Positions 1 to 7,014 of a stretch of 13,549 bases of DNA are shown here, piece by piece. A program made the position numbers and the translations under genes. The notes under the pieces are model-generated. The model ran no database searches. It was not told the DNA's origin and was given only the letters and a program-made list of their open reading frames with translations. How positions within the stretch are numbered: position 1 is the first letter of the stretch; each line of letters begins with the position of its first letter. The DNA is taken from assembly GCA_025351615.1 (NCBI GenBank), contig JANXVP010000528.1, forward strand, positions 1 through 13,549, written 5' to 3'. The DNA is from Ramlibacter sp. (GTDB lineage: Bacteria; Pseudomonadota; Gammaproteobacteria; Burkholderiales; Burkholderiaceae_C).

Positions 1-344
1 ATGACATCTTGCCGCCCGGCAAGACCGGCTGCCCGTTCCACAGCCACCACGCCGAGGAAGAGATGTTCTTCGTCATCCGCGGCTCGGGCCTGCTGCGCTA
101 CGGCAGCGAGACGCGCAGGATCCGCGCAGGCGACTTCATCGCTTGCCCGACGGGCGGGCCGGAGACGGCTCACCAGATCGTCAACGACTCCGACGCGCCT
201 CTGGAATTCATCTCGGTCAGCACGATGATGCCGGCCGAGGTCTGCGAATACCCCGACTCCGGCAAGATCGGCGCCTTTGGCGCCGGCACCGTGCGCCACC
301 TCACGCGTCCGTCGCACGCGCTGGATTACTGGGACGGCGAATAG
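1..344 (+). CDS. cupin-domain protein, 5' end outside the window
   Basis: The reading frame is open from the left edge (first full codon at base 3) and ends at TAG 342-344, so only the last 113 residues are visible. Both cupin motifs can be read. Motif 1 is GCPFHSHHAEEEMFFVIRG, carrying the His and Glu that usually bind a metal. Motif 2 is spread over GDFIACPTGGPETAHQIVN, with the Gly, Pro, Gly, His and Asn in the usual order. This is a single small beta-barrel of the cupin_2 type. Such proteins may be sugar isomerases, dioxygenases or binding proteins, and nothing here fixes the substrate. The tail contains SHALDYWDGE. The next gene begins about 160-210 bases later behind its own promoter candidate, so co-transcription is not obvious. 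The fold is well supported; the function is unknown. Confidence 0.85.
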   Translation, partial: DILPPGKTGCPFHSHHAEEEMFFVIRGSGLLRYGSETRRIRAGDFIACPTGGPETAHQIVNDSDAPLEFISVSTMMPAEVCEYPDSGKIGAFGAGTVRHLTRPSHALDYWDGE

Positions 345-377
345 CCCCGGAGGTTCGATGGGCTGGGCGTCGCGGCA

Positions 378-407
378 TTGCGGCGCCGCGCGTGCCACTC
401 CTACAAT
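378..407 (+). promoter_or_regulatory. candidate sigma-70 promoter for the ATP-grasp gene
   Basis: TTGCGG (378-383) and TACAAT (402-407) are separated by 18 bases in the 345-502 gap. The -10 matches consensus at five of six positions and the -35 at three or four. Transcription would begin near 413-415, leaving a leader of about 90 bases to the TTG at 503 or about 140 bases to the ATG at 557. The remainder of the gap shows no recognisable small gene or operator. This is sequence inspection only. Confidence 0.45.
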
Positions 408-490
408 GCGGACAGGGGACACGAGCAGGCTCCCCGCTTCAAGACGCGACCTGCGTCCAAGTTCTGCTTCCTGAGACCGACTTCGCCGGC

Positions 491-496
491 AAGGAG
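491..496 (+). promoter_or_regulatory. strong Shine-Dalgarno that points to a TTG start at 503
   Basis: AAGGAG lies six bases before an in-frame TTG at 503-505. The ATG at 557 has no purine-rich site in front of it. If this site is used, the ATP-grasp protein gains 18 residues rich in Pro, Ser and Ala. The match may be chance, since that extension looks unlike a folded domain. Confidence 0.4.
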
Positions 497-556
497 CTTG
501 ACTTGCAGAAACCCTATCCCACACCTTCCTCGGCGGCCCCGTCGGACGCGCCCGCC

Positions 557-1597
557 ATGACACTGCCGCACGATGCGCAGGTCGCCCTGCTGTATCCGGG
601 CGATCGCGCGATGCGCGACCGGTCAAACCCGGCCGAGAGCCGGTTCGCCGCCTTGTTCGAGGCCTTTGCCGCGGCGGGCATCGCCGCATGCCCAGCCGTG
701 TACCACGACGACTTCGCCGGCGAAGTCGAGGCGCAGTTGCGCGGCATCGACGTCTTGCTGGCCTGGTGCAACCCGATCGAGGGCGGCCGGCGGCGCCACC
801 GGCTGGACGAGATGCTGCGCCGCGTGGCCGATTCGGGCGTGCAGGTCAGCGCCCACCCGGATGCGATCCTCGCGCTCGGGACCAAGGACGTCCTCGTCGA
901 GACGCGCGACCTGCCGTTTGGAAGCGACGTGCACCGCATCGACAGCCTGGCCCAGCTCGAAGCGCAACTTCCCCAGCGCCTGAGCCGGGGTGCGCGCGTG
1001 CTCAAACAACATCGCGGCCACAGCGGGATCGGCGTGTGGCGGGTTGAACGGGAAGCAGGCGGCTCGCAGATGCTGCGAGTGCGCCATGCCCAGCGCGCAA
1101 GCGAAGACGAGCGCATGGACTTCGCCGCGCTCGTCGATCGCATGGCACCGTACTTCGACGTCGCGAATGGCGGCCACATGATCGATCAGGCCTGGCAACC
1201 CCGTCTGGCGGAAGGCATGGTTCGCGCGTACCTGGTGGAGGACCGCGTGGCGGGCTTCGGCGTCCAGGCCGTCAACGCGCTGTATCCGGGTGCCCGCGGC
1301 GAGCCACCGCCGCAACCCGGTCCGCGGCTGTACCACGGGCCTGACCTGCCGCAGTACCAGGGTTTGAAGGCATTGCTCGAGTCGCGATGGATCGAGATGC
1401 TGCGCTCGCGCGTGGGGCTGGCGCGCGAGCGCCTGCCGTTGCTGTGGGACTGCGATTTCCTGCTGGGCGAGCGCGATGCATCCGGTGATCGCTACGTGCT
1501 GTGCGAGGTCAACGTCAGCAGCGTCTCGCCCTTCCCGCCCTCGGCGATCCCGTCGCTGGTCGCGGCTGTCCGCTCCCGACTGCGCGGTGCCCCCTGA
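557..1597 (+). CDS. ATP-grasp-like protein, resembles the Cj0069 family
   Basis: From the ATG the protein has 346 residues. Features expected of an ATP-grasp ligase fold are visible. K110 sits in LGTKDVL, and K150 lies in [14 protein letters not shown], which looks like the ATP-binding lysine followed by a glycine-rich loop. D300, E317 and N319 (DCDFLLG...LCEVNV) match the Asp and Glu-x-Asn that hold Mg-ATP. The overall pattern recalls the uncharacterised Cj0069 family, named from memory; no reaction is known to me. The sequence ends in a Pro/Ser-rich stretch before a C-terminal helix. Start choice is open: ATG 557 fits where the conserved fold begins (VALLYPGDR), but a TTG at 503 has a far better ribosome site. 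gloA follows after 19 bases, yet has its own -10-like hexamer, so the two may or may not form a unit. Confidence 0.75.
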   Translation: MTLPHDAQVALLYPGDRAMRDRSNPAESRFAALFEAFAAAGIAACPAVYHDDFAGEVEAQLRGIDVLLAWCNPIEGGRRRHRLDEMLRRVADSGVQVSAHPDAILALGTKDVLVETRDLPFGSDVHRIDSLAQLEAQLPQRLSRGARVLKQHRGHSGIGVWRVEREAGGSQMLRVRHAQRASEDERMDFAALVDRMAPYFDVANGGHMIDQAWQPRLAEGMVRAYLVEDRVAGFGVQAVNALYPGARGEPPPQPGPRLYHGPDLPQYQGLKALLESRWIEMLRSRVGLARERLPLLWDCDFLLGERDASGDRYVLCEVNVSSVSPFPPSAIPSLVAAVRSRLRGAP

Positions 1598-1604
1598 TCC
1601 TGCG

Positions 1605-1610
1605 GATAAT
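1605..1610 (+). promoter_or_regulatory. -10-like hexamer just before gloA
   Basis: GATAAT, five of six to consensus, lies six bases before the gloA ATG at 1617, and no Shine-Dalgarno is present. Transcription seven bases downstream of the hexamer would begin at the A of the ATG, giving a leaderless message. No convincing -35 is seen at 16-18 bases, so the call rests on the -10 and the spacing. Confidence 0.4.
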
Positions 1611-1616
1611 GGCGCA

Positions 1617-2012
1617 ATGAGACTCCTCCACACCATGCTCCGCGTCGGCGACTTGCAGCGCTCGATCGACTTCTACACCCGCCTGCTCGGCATGAAGCTG
1701 CTGCGTACGACGGAGCGTCCCGAACAGAAGTACTCGCTGGCGTTCGTCGGCTATGGCAGCAATCCGGATCACGCCGAACTGGAGCTGACCTACAACCACG
1801 GCGTCGACAGCTACGACCTGGGCACCGCGTACGGGCACATCGCCCTGGGCATGCCTGATATCTATGCTGCGTGCGAACAGATCCGTGCCGCGGGTGGCAA
1901 CATCACGCGCGAACCCGGTCCGGTCAAGGGCGGCGACACCGTGATCGCCTTTGTCACCGACCCGGACGGCTACAAGATCGAGCTGATCGAGCGAAAGCCC
2001 GCCCCGGCCTGA
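1617..2012 (+). CDS. gloA: lactoylglutathione lyase (glyoxalase I)
   Basis: The 131-residue product isomerises the hemithioacetal of methylglyoxal and glutathione to S-lactoylglutathione in the cytosol, the first step of the glyoxalase pathway. It aligns without gaps to the Escherichia coli enzyme at the metal ligands: H5, E56, H74 and E122 all fall at the same numbers, the pattern of the Ni-dependent class. R9 and N60, near the glutathione site in the family, are also present. Two vicinal-oxygen-chelate half-modules are visible (residues about 1-60 and 68-127), the second ending [11 protein letters not shown]. Length is normal (135 in E. coli). The start is the only sensible ATG and lacks a ribosome site. 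The gene ends at 2012, directly abutting the eda stop on the other strand. The function call is firm. Confidence 0.96.
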   Translation: MRLLHTMLRVGDLQRSIDFYTRLLGMKLLRTTERPEQKYSLAFVGYGSNPDHAELELTYNHGVDSYDLGTAYGHIALGMPDIYAACEQIRAAGGNITREPGPVKGGDTVIAFVTDPDGYKIELIERKPAPA

Positions 2013-2023
2013 TCAGCGCCGGG
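2003..2023. repeat. inverted repeat across the gloA/eda stop codons
   Basis: CCCGGC (2003-2008) and GCCGGG (2018-2023) form a six-base stem around a nine-base loop. The loop holds the palindrome TGATCA (2010-2015), which contains both stop codons: TGA for gloA and, on the other strand, TGA for eda. Neither side has a T-run, so a standard intrinsic terminator is not shown. A hairpin acting on both converging transcripts is possible. Confidence 0.35.
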
Positions 2024-2675
2024 CCGGCAGCTGGCAGGCTGCCCGTGCGAGCTGCGTGATCCGCTCCCAGTCGCCGCTTGCGACCGCATCGGTGGGCGTC
2101 AGCCACGAGCCGCCGACGCACACCACATTCGAAAGCGCCAGAAACTCGGCAGCATTGGCCTCGGTCACCCCGCCAGTCGGGCAGAACAGTACGTCGCCGA
2201 ACGGGCCCTGCCAGGCTTTGAGCATCGCCGGCCCACCGGACTGTATGGCCGGGAAAAACTTCAGCGCGCCATAACCGTCCTGCTGCGCCAACAGAATCTC
2301 GCTGCCGGTCGCGACACCGGGCAGCAGCGGCAGCTCAAGGTCGCGGCAAGCCCTGCCGATGGAGTGGATGTAGCCAGGACTGACCGCGAATTTCGCTCCA
2401 GCGAGCGAGGCCGCCTGGGCATCGGCAGCGCTGCGAACCGTGCCGGCGCCAACGACGGCGTCGGGCAGTTCCCCGACGATGCGTTCGATGCATGCCAGCG
2501 CGACCGGTGTGCGCAACGTCACCTCCAGCATCCGGATACCTCCTGCGACCAGCGCCCTGGCCAGCGGAACCGCATGCGCAATCTCGGTCAGCACGATCAC
2601 CGGGATCACCGGCGCATCGGTCATGACCTGCAGCGCGGTCAGCGCTGTGCCGGGTGTGTGGCGGGTCATAGCCAT
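2013..2675 (-). CDS. eda: 2-keto-3-deoxy-6-phosphogluconate (KDPG) aldolase
   Basis: The 220-residue product cleaves KDPG to pyruvate and glyceraldehyde 3-phosphate, the last dedicated step of the Entner-Doudoroff pathway. It is a class I aldolase with one TIM barrel. The Schiff-base lysine is K139 in GALKFFPA, and the general acid/base Glu is E51 with R55 in LEVTLRT. The phosphate-binding stretch CPTGGV follows. Length fits the family (213 in E. coli). Two start codons lie six bases apart, at 2675 and 2669. The first is preferred because AGGAGG (complement of 2686-2691) lies ten bases upstream of it and sixteen from the second. The 2675 start overlaps the edd stop by 10 bases, while the 2669 start gives the classic ATGA overlap. 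Either way translation is coupled to edd. Confidence 0.96.
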   Translation of the reverse strand: MAMTRHTPGTALTALQVMTDAPVIPVIVLTEIAHAVPLARALVAGGIRMLEVTLRTPVALACIERIVGELPDAVVGAGTVRSAADAQAASLAGAKFAVSPGYIHSIGRACRDLELPLLPGVATGSEILLAQQDGYGALKFFPAIQSGGPAMLKAWQGPFGDVLFCPTGGVTEANAAEFLALSNVVCVGGSWLTPTDAVASGDWERITQLARAACQLPARR

Positions 2676-4507
2676 GTGCAGGCGCCCTCCTCGGCGGTCG
2701 TCGCATTGCGGCGGAACATGGCAAACAGCTCGCGACCCATGCCATGGCCATTGGCGCTGCGCAGTGCTTCGGGCAGAGTGGCCGGCTCGCGCGCCGCCCA
2801 TTGCGCATCGGGCACCAGCGCCTGCAGCGTGCCGGCGCGCGCATCGATCCGCACGACGTCGCCGTCCAGGAGTTTCGCCAGCGGGCCGCCGGCGGCCGCT
2901 TCCGGCGACACGTGAATCGCCGCCGGCACCTTGCCCGATGCGCCGCTCATGCGACCGTCGGTGACCAGCGCCACGCGCAAGCCTTTCCCTTGCAGCACAG
3001 CGAGCGGCGGCGTGAGCTTGTGCAACTCCGGCATTCCATTGGCCTGCGGACCCTGCCAGCGCACGACGCAGACCAGCCCGTTGGCGGAGCCGGCTGCGCA
3101 CGCGCTGTCCAGCTCACCGGCGGCAAAGGCCCTGAGCAGTTCATCCTGGCTGTCGAAGATGCGGGCCGGCGCTTCGATCACATGGCGGTCGTCCGGCACC
3201 GCCGACACCTTGATCACGCTGCGTCCCAGGTTGCCGGTGAGCAACTTGAGACCCCCTGTGGCGCTGAAAGGGCTGGCCGCCGGCCGCACGATCGTTTCGT
3301 CGCGCGCATCGCCGGTTTCCGTCCACGCCAGGGCACCAGCACGCAGCTCGGGGAAACATGTGTATTCGCGCAACCCGCCGGCCCGCACTGTGAGCACGTC
3401 CTCATGCATCAGCCCGGCATCGAGCAACTCGCGAATCACGTAGCCCGGGCCGCCCGCCGCCTGGAACTGGTTCACGTCGGCCGCGCCGTTCGGGTAGATC
3501 CGCGCCAGCAGCGGCACAGCCGCCGAGAGCTGCGCAAAATCGTCCCAGTCGATCGAAATGCCGGCCGAGCGCGCGACGGCGACCCAGTGGATGAGGTGGT
3601 TGGTGGACCCGCCGGTGGCGAGCAGCGCGGACATCGCATTGACGATGGCGAGTTCGTCAACCAGCTTTCCGATCGGCGTGAACCGTCTCGCCTTGACGAT
3701 CCCCAGCACCGTGCGCGCCGCCTCCCGCGTGAGCGCCTCGCGCAGGTCGTTGCCCGGATTGACGAAGGCGGTGCCCGGCACGTGCAGGCCCATCGCCTCG
3801 AGCAGCATCTGGTTGCTGTTGGCGGTGCCGTAAAAGGTGCAGGTGCCGGGTGCGTGGTACGCCTCCTGCTCCGCCTTCAGCAACTCGGCGCGGCCGACCA
3901 GCCCCTGCGCCGCCTGCTCGCGCACCCTGGACTTCTCGGTGTTGGACAGGCCGCTCGTCATCGGCCCGGCCGGCACGAACACCGTCGGCAGGTGGCCGCA
4001 GTGCAACGCGCCGATCAGCAGTCCGGGCACGATCTTGTCGCACACACCCAGCATCAGCGCCGCGTCGAACACGTCGTGGCTGAGCGCCACCGCGGTTGCC
4101 ATCGCGATCACATCGCGGCTGAACAGGCTCAGCTCCATCGCCGAGGTCCCCTGCGTGACGCCGTCGCACATCGCCGGCACGCCACCGGCGACCTGCGCGG
4201 TGGCGCCGTGGCGACGGGCTTCGTCCTTGATCAGGTCGGGGTAGGCGCCCAAGGGCGTGTGCGCCGAGAGCATGTCGTTGTAGGCGTTGACGATGGCGAT
4301 GTTCGGCGCGCGCTCCACCACCACCTTGAACCTGTCGCCGGCGGGCAGGCCGGCAAAGGCGTGGCCGACGTTCGCGCAGCCCAGCCGGTCGGCGCCCCGG
4401 TCGCGCGCGGCGGCCTGGTCGACCCGCTGCAGGTAAGCGTCACGCGCCTTTTCGCTGCGCTTTCGAATCCGGTCGGTGACAGCGGCGACCGCGGGGTGGA
4501 GTTTCAT
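2666..4507 (-). CDS. edd: phosphogluconate dehydratase
   Basis: The 613-residue product dehydrates 6-phosphogluconate to KDPG, the first dedicated Entner-Doudoroff step. It belongs to the IlvD/Edd family. The three cysteines that hold the Fe-S cluster appear at C114 (AMCDGVTQG), C156 ([10 protein letters not shown]) and C223 ([13 protein letters not shown]). Other family signatures are [18 protein letters not shown] near 73-90 and [18 protein letters not shown] near the C-terminus. These favour Edd over dihydroxy-acid dehydratase, and the following eda gene confirms it. Length is close to the E. coli enzyme (603). The start at 4507 has only a weak ribosome site. edd is first in a two-gene operon, divergent from chaC across a 121-base gap. 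No zwf or pgl is present in the window. Confidence 0.96.
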   Translation of the reverse strand: MKLHPAVAAVTDRIRKRSEKARDAYLQRVDQAAARDRGADRLGCANVGHAFAGLPAGDRFKVVVERAPNIAIVNAYNDMLSAHTPLGAYPDLIKDEARRHGATAQVAGGVPAMCDGVTQGTSAMELSLFSRDVIAMATAVALSHDVFDAALMLGVCDKIVPGLLIGALHCGHLPTVFVPAGPMTSGLSNTEKSRVREQAAQGLVGRAELLKAEQEAYHAPGTCTFYGTANSNQMLLEAMGLHVPGTAFVNPGNDLREALTREAARTVLGIVKARRFTPIGKLVDELAIVNAMSALLATGGSTNHLIHWVAVARSAGISIDWDDFAQLSAAVPLLARIYPNGAADVNQFQAAGGPGYVIRELLDAGLMHEDVLTVRAGGLREYTCFPELRAGALAWTETGDARDETIVRPAASPFSATGGLKLLTGNLGRSVIKVSAVPDDRHVIEAPARIFDSQDELLRAFAAGELDSACAAGSANGLVCVVRWQGPQANGMPELHKLTPPLAVLQGKGLRVALVTDGRMSGASGKVPAAIHVSPEAAAGGPLAKLLDGDVVRIDARAGTLQALVPDAQWAAREPATLPEALRSANGHGMGRELFAMFRRNATTAEEGACTWL

Positions 4508-4536
4508 GCGTGTGGGTCACCAGAGAAGAGCCGTCG

Positions 4537-4542
4537 ATCCTA
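4537..4542 (-). promoter_or_regulatory. candidate -10 for edd-eda
   Basis: On the minus strand, TAGGAT (4542 to 4537) resembles a -10 and would give a leader of about 20 bases to the edd start at 4507. The -35 region is poor (CACTGC at about 17 bases). It lies in the 121-base divergent gap shared with chaC. No convincing HexR- or GntR-type operator was recognised by eye. Confidence 0.25.
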
Positions 4543-4593
4543 CCCCCGGAACCCGCGCCGCAGTGTGAGCTGGAGTTACGCGCCCGATGGCCG

Positions 4594-4622
4594 CTGCAAA
4601 TGAAAAGCGGCGGCGGTAAAGT
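4594..4622 (+). promoter_or_regulatory. candidate promoter for chaC, leaderless spacing
   Basis: CTGCAA (4594-4599) and TAAAGT (4617-4622) are 17 bases apart; each is only a partial consensus match. The -10 ends six bases before the ATG at 4629, and no Shine-Dalgarno is visible, so a leaderless message is likely if this promoter is real. A six-base inverted repeat, GCCGCT (4590-4595) and AGCGGC (4606-4611), overlaps the element and could be an operator or chance. Confidence 0.35.
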
Positions 4623-4628
4623 GGCGTC

Positions 4629-5222
4629 ATGAGCGACTGCCTGCGACCCCTGCGCGACCCCGCGCCCCTGCTCGAAAAAGCCCTGCGCGAATGGGGCGGC
4701 CACAGCGACCTCTGGATTTTTGGCTATGCGTCCCTGATCTGGCGGCCCGACTTCGAATTCGCGGAGCGGCGGCCGGCACGGGTGCACGGCTGGCATCGCG
4801 CGCTCAGGATGTGGAGCCGGATCAACCGCGGCACGCCCGACTGTCCAGGCCTTGTTTTCGGCATGCTGTCTGGGGGCAGTTGCCACGGCATGGTGTTCCG
4901 CATTCCCAGGGGCGAGGGACGCGAGACGCTGACGCGACTGTGGAGGCGCGAGATGGTCACCGCCGTTTACGACCCGAAGTTCCTGGTCTGCCACACCACG
5001 CACGGCCCCGTCACGGCGCTCGCCTTCACCCTCTCGCGCAAGAGCCCCAACCACACCGGCGTGCTGACCGAAGAGGAGTACCGGCGCATCTTCGCCACGG
5101 CCGCCGGCACCTACGGCACGACGCTGGACTACGTGCAGGCGACGGTCGACGAACTGCTCAGGCACAACATTCGGGACCGCGGACTGGAGCGGCTGCTGCG
5201 GCTGGCGCGCAGGTCCGCCTGA
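4629..5222 (+). CDS. glutathione-specific gamma-glutamylcyclotransferase (ChaC-like)
   Basis: The 197-residue product probably cleaves glutathione to 5-oxoproline and Cys-Gly in the cytosol. The substrate-binding loop reads FGYASLIWRPDFE near residues 31-43. Most family members have GYGS, so the Ala is a conservative change that I believe is common in this lineage. The expected catalytic Glu is in LWRREMVTAVYDP, the WxREM signature of ChaC proteins. The C-terminal half (TLDYVQATVDELLRHNIRD) also matches the family. No signal peptide or membrane segment is present. It is monocistronic: edd diverges upstream and the mocA-like gene converges with only four bases between stops. The family assignment is firm; the substrate is inferred from ChaC homologues. 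Confidence 0.9.
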   Translation: MSDCLRPLRDPAPLLEKALREWGGHSDLWIFGYASLIWRPDFEFAERRPARVHGWHRALRMWSRINRGTPDCPGLVFGMLSGGSCHGMVFRIPRGEGRETLTRLWRREMVTAVYDPKFLVCHTTHGPVTALAFTLSRKSPNHTGVLTEEEYRRIFATAAGTYGTTLDYVQATVDELLRHNIRDRGLERLLRLARRSA

Positions 5223-5226
5223 AAAC

Positions 5227-5826
5227 TCACCTGGGCGGTAGCATCTTTTCGGCCCGTGCCAAATCCTGCACGGTGTCGACGTCGGTCACGATGCCGGGAT
5301 CGTCGAGGTCCAGCTCGACCGCCCGCTTCAGCAGCATTTGCGCGCGTGCCACCAGTGCCGCGCCCTGGGCCCCGCGCAGCATCAGGAGCGCCTCGGCGCA
5401 GTCGGCAGCGAATGCCACCGGGTGTCCCTGCTTTCCCTGGTACCTCGGCAGCACGACGCCGTGACCCGCAAGCGCGGCTGCCACCTGTCGCAGGCTGTCC
5501 GGCCGCACCAGCGGCAGGTCGCCTGGCAGGATCAGCCAGCCGCCCGCATCGCGCGTGGCGCGTATGCCGGCAGCGATCGAATCGCCCATGCCTTCATGCC
5601 CTGCATCTTCCAGGTGCCAGGGCAAGCCGCTGGCGCGGACCGCGTCCAGCGTCCATTCGAGCACCGGCTTGCCTCCCAGCAAGGCTAGCAGTTTGGACCC
5701 TAGTCCGCCCGAGGCAACGAAGCGATCGCCCCGGCCCGAGGCAAGCACGACGATTGCCGGGATCGCCTCGGCACGACCGCTCTCGCCGCCCGGATCGCAT
5801 CGGCCGTGCTCTTGTTTTTTTTCCAT
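5227..5826 (-). CDS. MobA/MocA-like nucleotidyltransferase
   Basis: The 199-residue protein has the NTP_transf_3 fold. The nucleotide-binding signature is VVLASGRGDRF (from about residue 25), followed by SKLLALLGGKPVLEWTL. The metal-binding motif is GDLPLV, and the GKQGHPVAF and PGIVTDVDTVQDL segments are typical of MocA. MocA adds CMP to molybdopterin to make the cytosine dinucleotide cofactor of xanthine-oxidase-type enzymes; MobA uses GMP. The sequence looks more like MocA. No molybdenum-cofactor or molybdoenzyme gene is nearby, so the substrate stays uncertain. The only usable start gives about 22 extra residues before the fold (MEKKQEHGRC...), coded by an A-rich run and without a ribosome site. 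It diverges from pdxH and converges on chaC. Confidence 0.8.
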   Translation of the reverse strand: MEKKQEHGRCDPGGESGRAEAIPAIVVLASGRGDRFVASGGLGSKLLALLGGKPVLEWTLDAVRASGLPWHLEDAGHEGMGDSIAAGIRATRDAGGWLILPGDLPLVRPDSLRQVAAALAGHGVVLPRYQGKQGHPVAFAADCAEALLMLRGAQGAALVARAQMLLKRAVELDLDDPGIVTDVDTVQDLARAEKMLPPR

Positions 5827-5946
5827 GGTTTCGCGACAGGTTATGGCTGAGGCTAGGCGGTTGAAAAAAATTGTTGATCAGGATAACCCTTGCCGTCTGC
5901 CGCATTCGTAAATTGAGATGTGCGCGCGGCCCGCCCGCAGCCTCCC

Positions 5947-5952
5947 TATACT
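5947..5952 (+). promoter_or_regulatory. -10 element just before pdxH
   Basis: TATACT (five of six to consensus) ends seven bases before the pdxH ATG at 5960, and no Shine-Dalgarno is present. Transcription would begin at or beside the A of the ATG, so the message is probably leaderless. No good -35 lies at 16-18 bases. The rest of the 133-base divergent gap holds an A/T-rich patch (about 5861-5888) that stands out in this GC-rich DNA. Confidence 0.45.
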
Positions 5953-5959
5953 GCCAGCG

Positions 5960-6595
5960 ATGACGGACATCTCCCAATTGCGCAAAAGCTACGAGCGTGC
6001 CGAGTTGAGCGAACAAGCCTCGCATGCCGACCCGCTGCGGCAGTTCGATCAATGGCTGCAGGAGGCGATCCAGGGGCAGGTGCCAGAACCGAACGCCATG
6101 ACGCTCGCCACCGTGGGGGGCAACCTGAGGCCCAGCACGCGCGTCGTGCTCATCAAGGGCTGCGACGAGCGTGGCGTCGTGTTCTATACCAATTACGACA
6201 GCCGCAAAGGGACCGAACTGGCGGGCAACCCGTTCGCGGCCGTGCAATTCCACTGGGTCGAACTCGAACGGGTGGTGCGCATCGAAGGCGCCGTGGAAAA
6301 GACCTCTGCAGCAGAAAGCGACGCCTACTTCTCCAGCCGGCCGCTCGATTCCCGCATCGGTGCCTGGGCCAGTCCGCAGAGCCAGGTGATTGCCGGGCGC
6401 TCGGTGCTGGTCGCCAACGCCGCGAAGTTCGGCGCCAGGTTCATGCTCCAGCCCCCGCGGCCCCCGCACTGGGGCGGCTATCGGCTGGTGCCGGACGAGT
6501 GGCAGTTCTGGCAGGGCCGGGCCAGCCGCCTGCACGACCGCCTGCGCTACGCTTTACGAAACGGCGCCTGGGTGCGCGAGCGGCTCGCGCCCTGA
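5960..6595 (+). CDS. pdxH: pyridoxamine/pyridoxine 5'-phosphate oxidase
   Basis: The 211-residue FMN enzyme oxidises pyridoxine or pyridoxamine 5'-phosphate to pyridoxal 5'-phosphate with O2, the last step of vitamin B6 cofactor synthesis and salvage. FMN and substrate motifs are present in order: [38 protein letters not shown] and, at the C-terminus, [11 protein letters not shown]. The split-barrel N-terminal domain is followed by the dimerisation tail ending RLAP. Length is near that of E. coli (218). One difference: the usual Gln of ERQVR, an FMN contact in E. coli, is Val here (LERVVRIEG). I believe this is common in the lineage, but it was not checked. The start ATG 5960 is set by the N-terminal helix [13 protein letters not shown]. 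The next gene follows 64 bases later. Confidence 0.95.
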   Translation: MTDISQLRKSYERAELSEQASHADPLRQFDQWLQEAIQGQVPEPNAMTLATVGGNLRPSTRVVLIKGCDERGVVFYTNYDSRKGTELAGNPFAAVQFHWVELERVVRIEGAVEKTSAAESDAYFSSRPLDSRIGAWASPQSQVIAGRSVLVANAAKFGARFMLQPPRPPHWGGYRLVPDEWQFWQGRASRLHDRLRYALRNGAWVRERLAP

Positions 6596-6659
6596 ACCAT
6601 TGCACACACGAACTGGGGTCAGCCCCGGCAGAATCGGCGGTCAACGCTTCAGGAATGCC

Positions 6660-7004
6660 ATGAAACCGATATCAGTTCACGTCGTCGACATCGCGAACGG
6701 GGTTGTCGCCCGCGGCATGCGCGTGCAAATCGTCAGCCTGGACGACGATGCGACCGTCCTGGCCGGCACCGTCGGCAACAACGGGCTGGTCGAAGACCTG
6801 GAGAACCCCGACCATATCGCGCCGGGCCATTTCGAGTTGCGCCTGCATGTGGGACAGTACTACCGCGAGCGCGGCACCACGCTCCCGGATCCTGCCTTCA
6901 TGGATGTGCAGGTATTCCGCTTCGGCCTGTCCGAAGAGACCCAGCACTACCACCTGCCGGTCAAGCTCTCGCCCTGGGGCATGAGCCTGTTCCGCGGCGC
7001 GTGA
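6660..7004 (+). CDS. transthyretin-like protein of the hydroxyisourate hydrolase family, altered active site
   Basis: The 114-residue protein has the transthyretin-like fold that in urate breakdown hydrolyses 5-hydroxyisourate. The N-terminal His (H7, SVHVVD) and the HYHLP motif with H98 are kept. Two family positions differ: the Arg of the usual DGR turn is Leu (NNGLVEDL, L43), and the C-terminal YRGS is FRGA (111-114). The core HYHLPVKLSPWGMSLFRG is otherwise clearly homologous. Length is normal and no periplasmic signal is present. AGGA (6651-6654) lies five bases before the ATG. It may be translated from the pdxH message or from a weak CAGAAT element at 6629-6634. No other urate gene is in the window. 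The family is firm; true hydroxyisourate hydrolase activity is in doubt. Confidence 0.82.
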   Translation: MKPISVHVVDIANGVVARGMRVQIVSLDDDATVLAGTVGNNGLVEDLENPDHIAPGHFELRLHVGQYYRERGTTLPDPAFMDVQVFRFGLSEETQHYHLPVKLSPWGMSLFRGA

Positions 7005-7014
7005 TGGCGCCGCG
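6993..7014. repeat. perfect 8-bp hairpin between convergent stops
   Basis: CGCGGCGC (6993-7000) and GCGCCGCG (7007-7014) form a perfect stem with a six-base loop, GTGATG, that includes the stop codon of the transthyretin-like gene. It fills the space between that gene and msrA. No T-run follows on either strand, so a classical Rho-independent terminator is not supported. It may stall or protect both 3' ends. Confidence 0.45.

Noticed and set aside
415..435. GGGGA/TCCCC inverted repeat in the leader of the ATP-grasp gene
   Set aside because: A five-base stem with an 11-base loop is expected by chance in this composition. It does not resemble a riboswitch or terminator.
143..556. Upstream extension of the ATP-grasp frame to base 143
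   Set aside because: It would overlap the cupin gene by 200 bases, and its sequence is Arg/Gly/Ala-rich without similarity to any fold. A start at 503 or 557 is far more likely.
2744..4603. 619-codon open frame on the strand opposite edd
   Set aside because: It mirrors a long conserved enzyme gene in GC-rich DNA. The translation is rich in Arg, His and Gly with no recognisable motif, typical of an antisense shadow.
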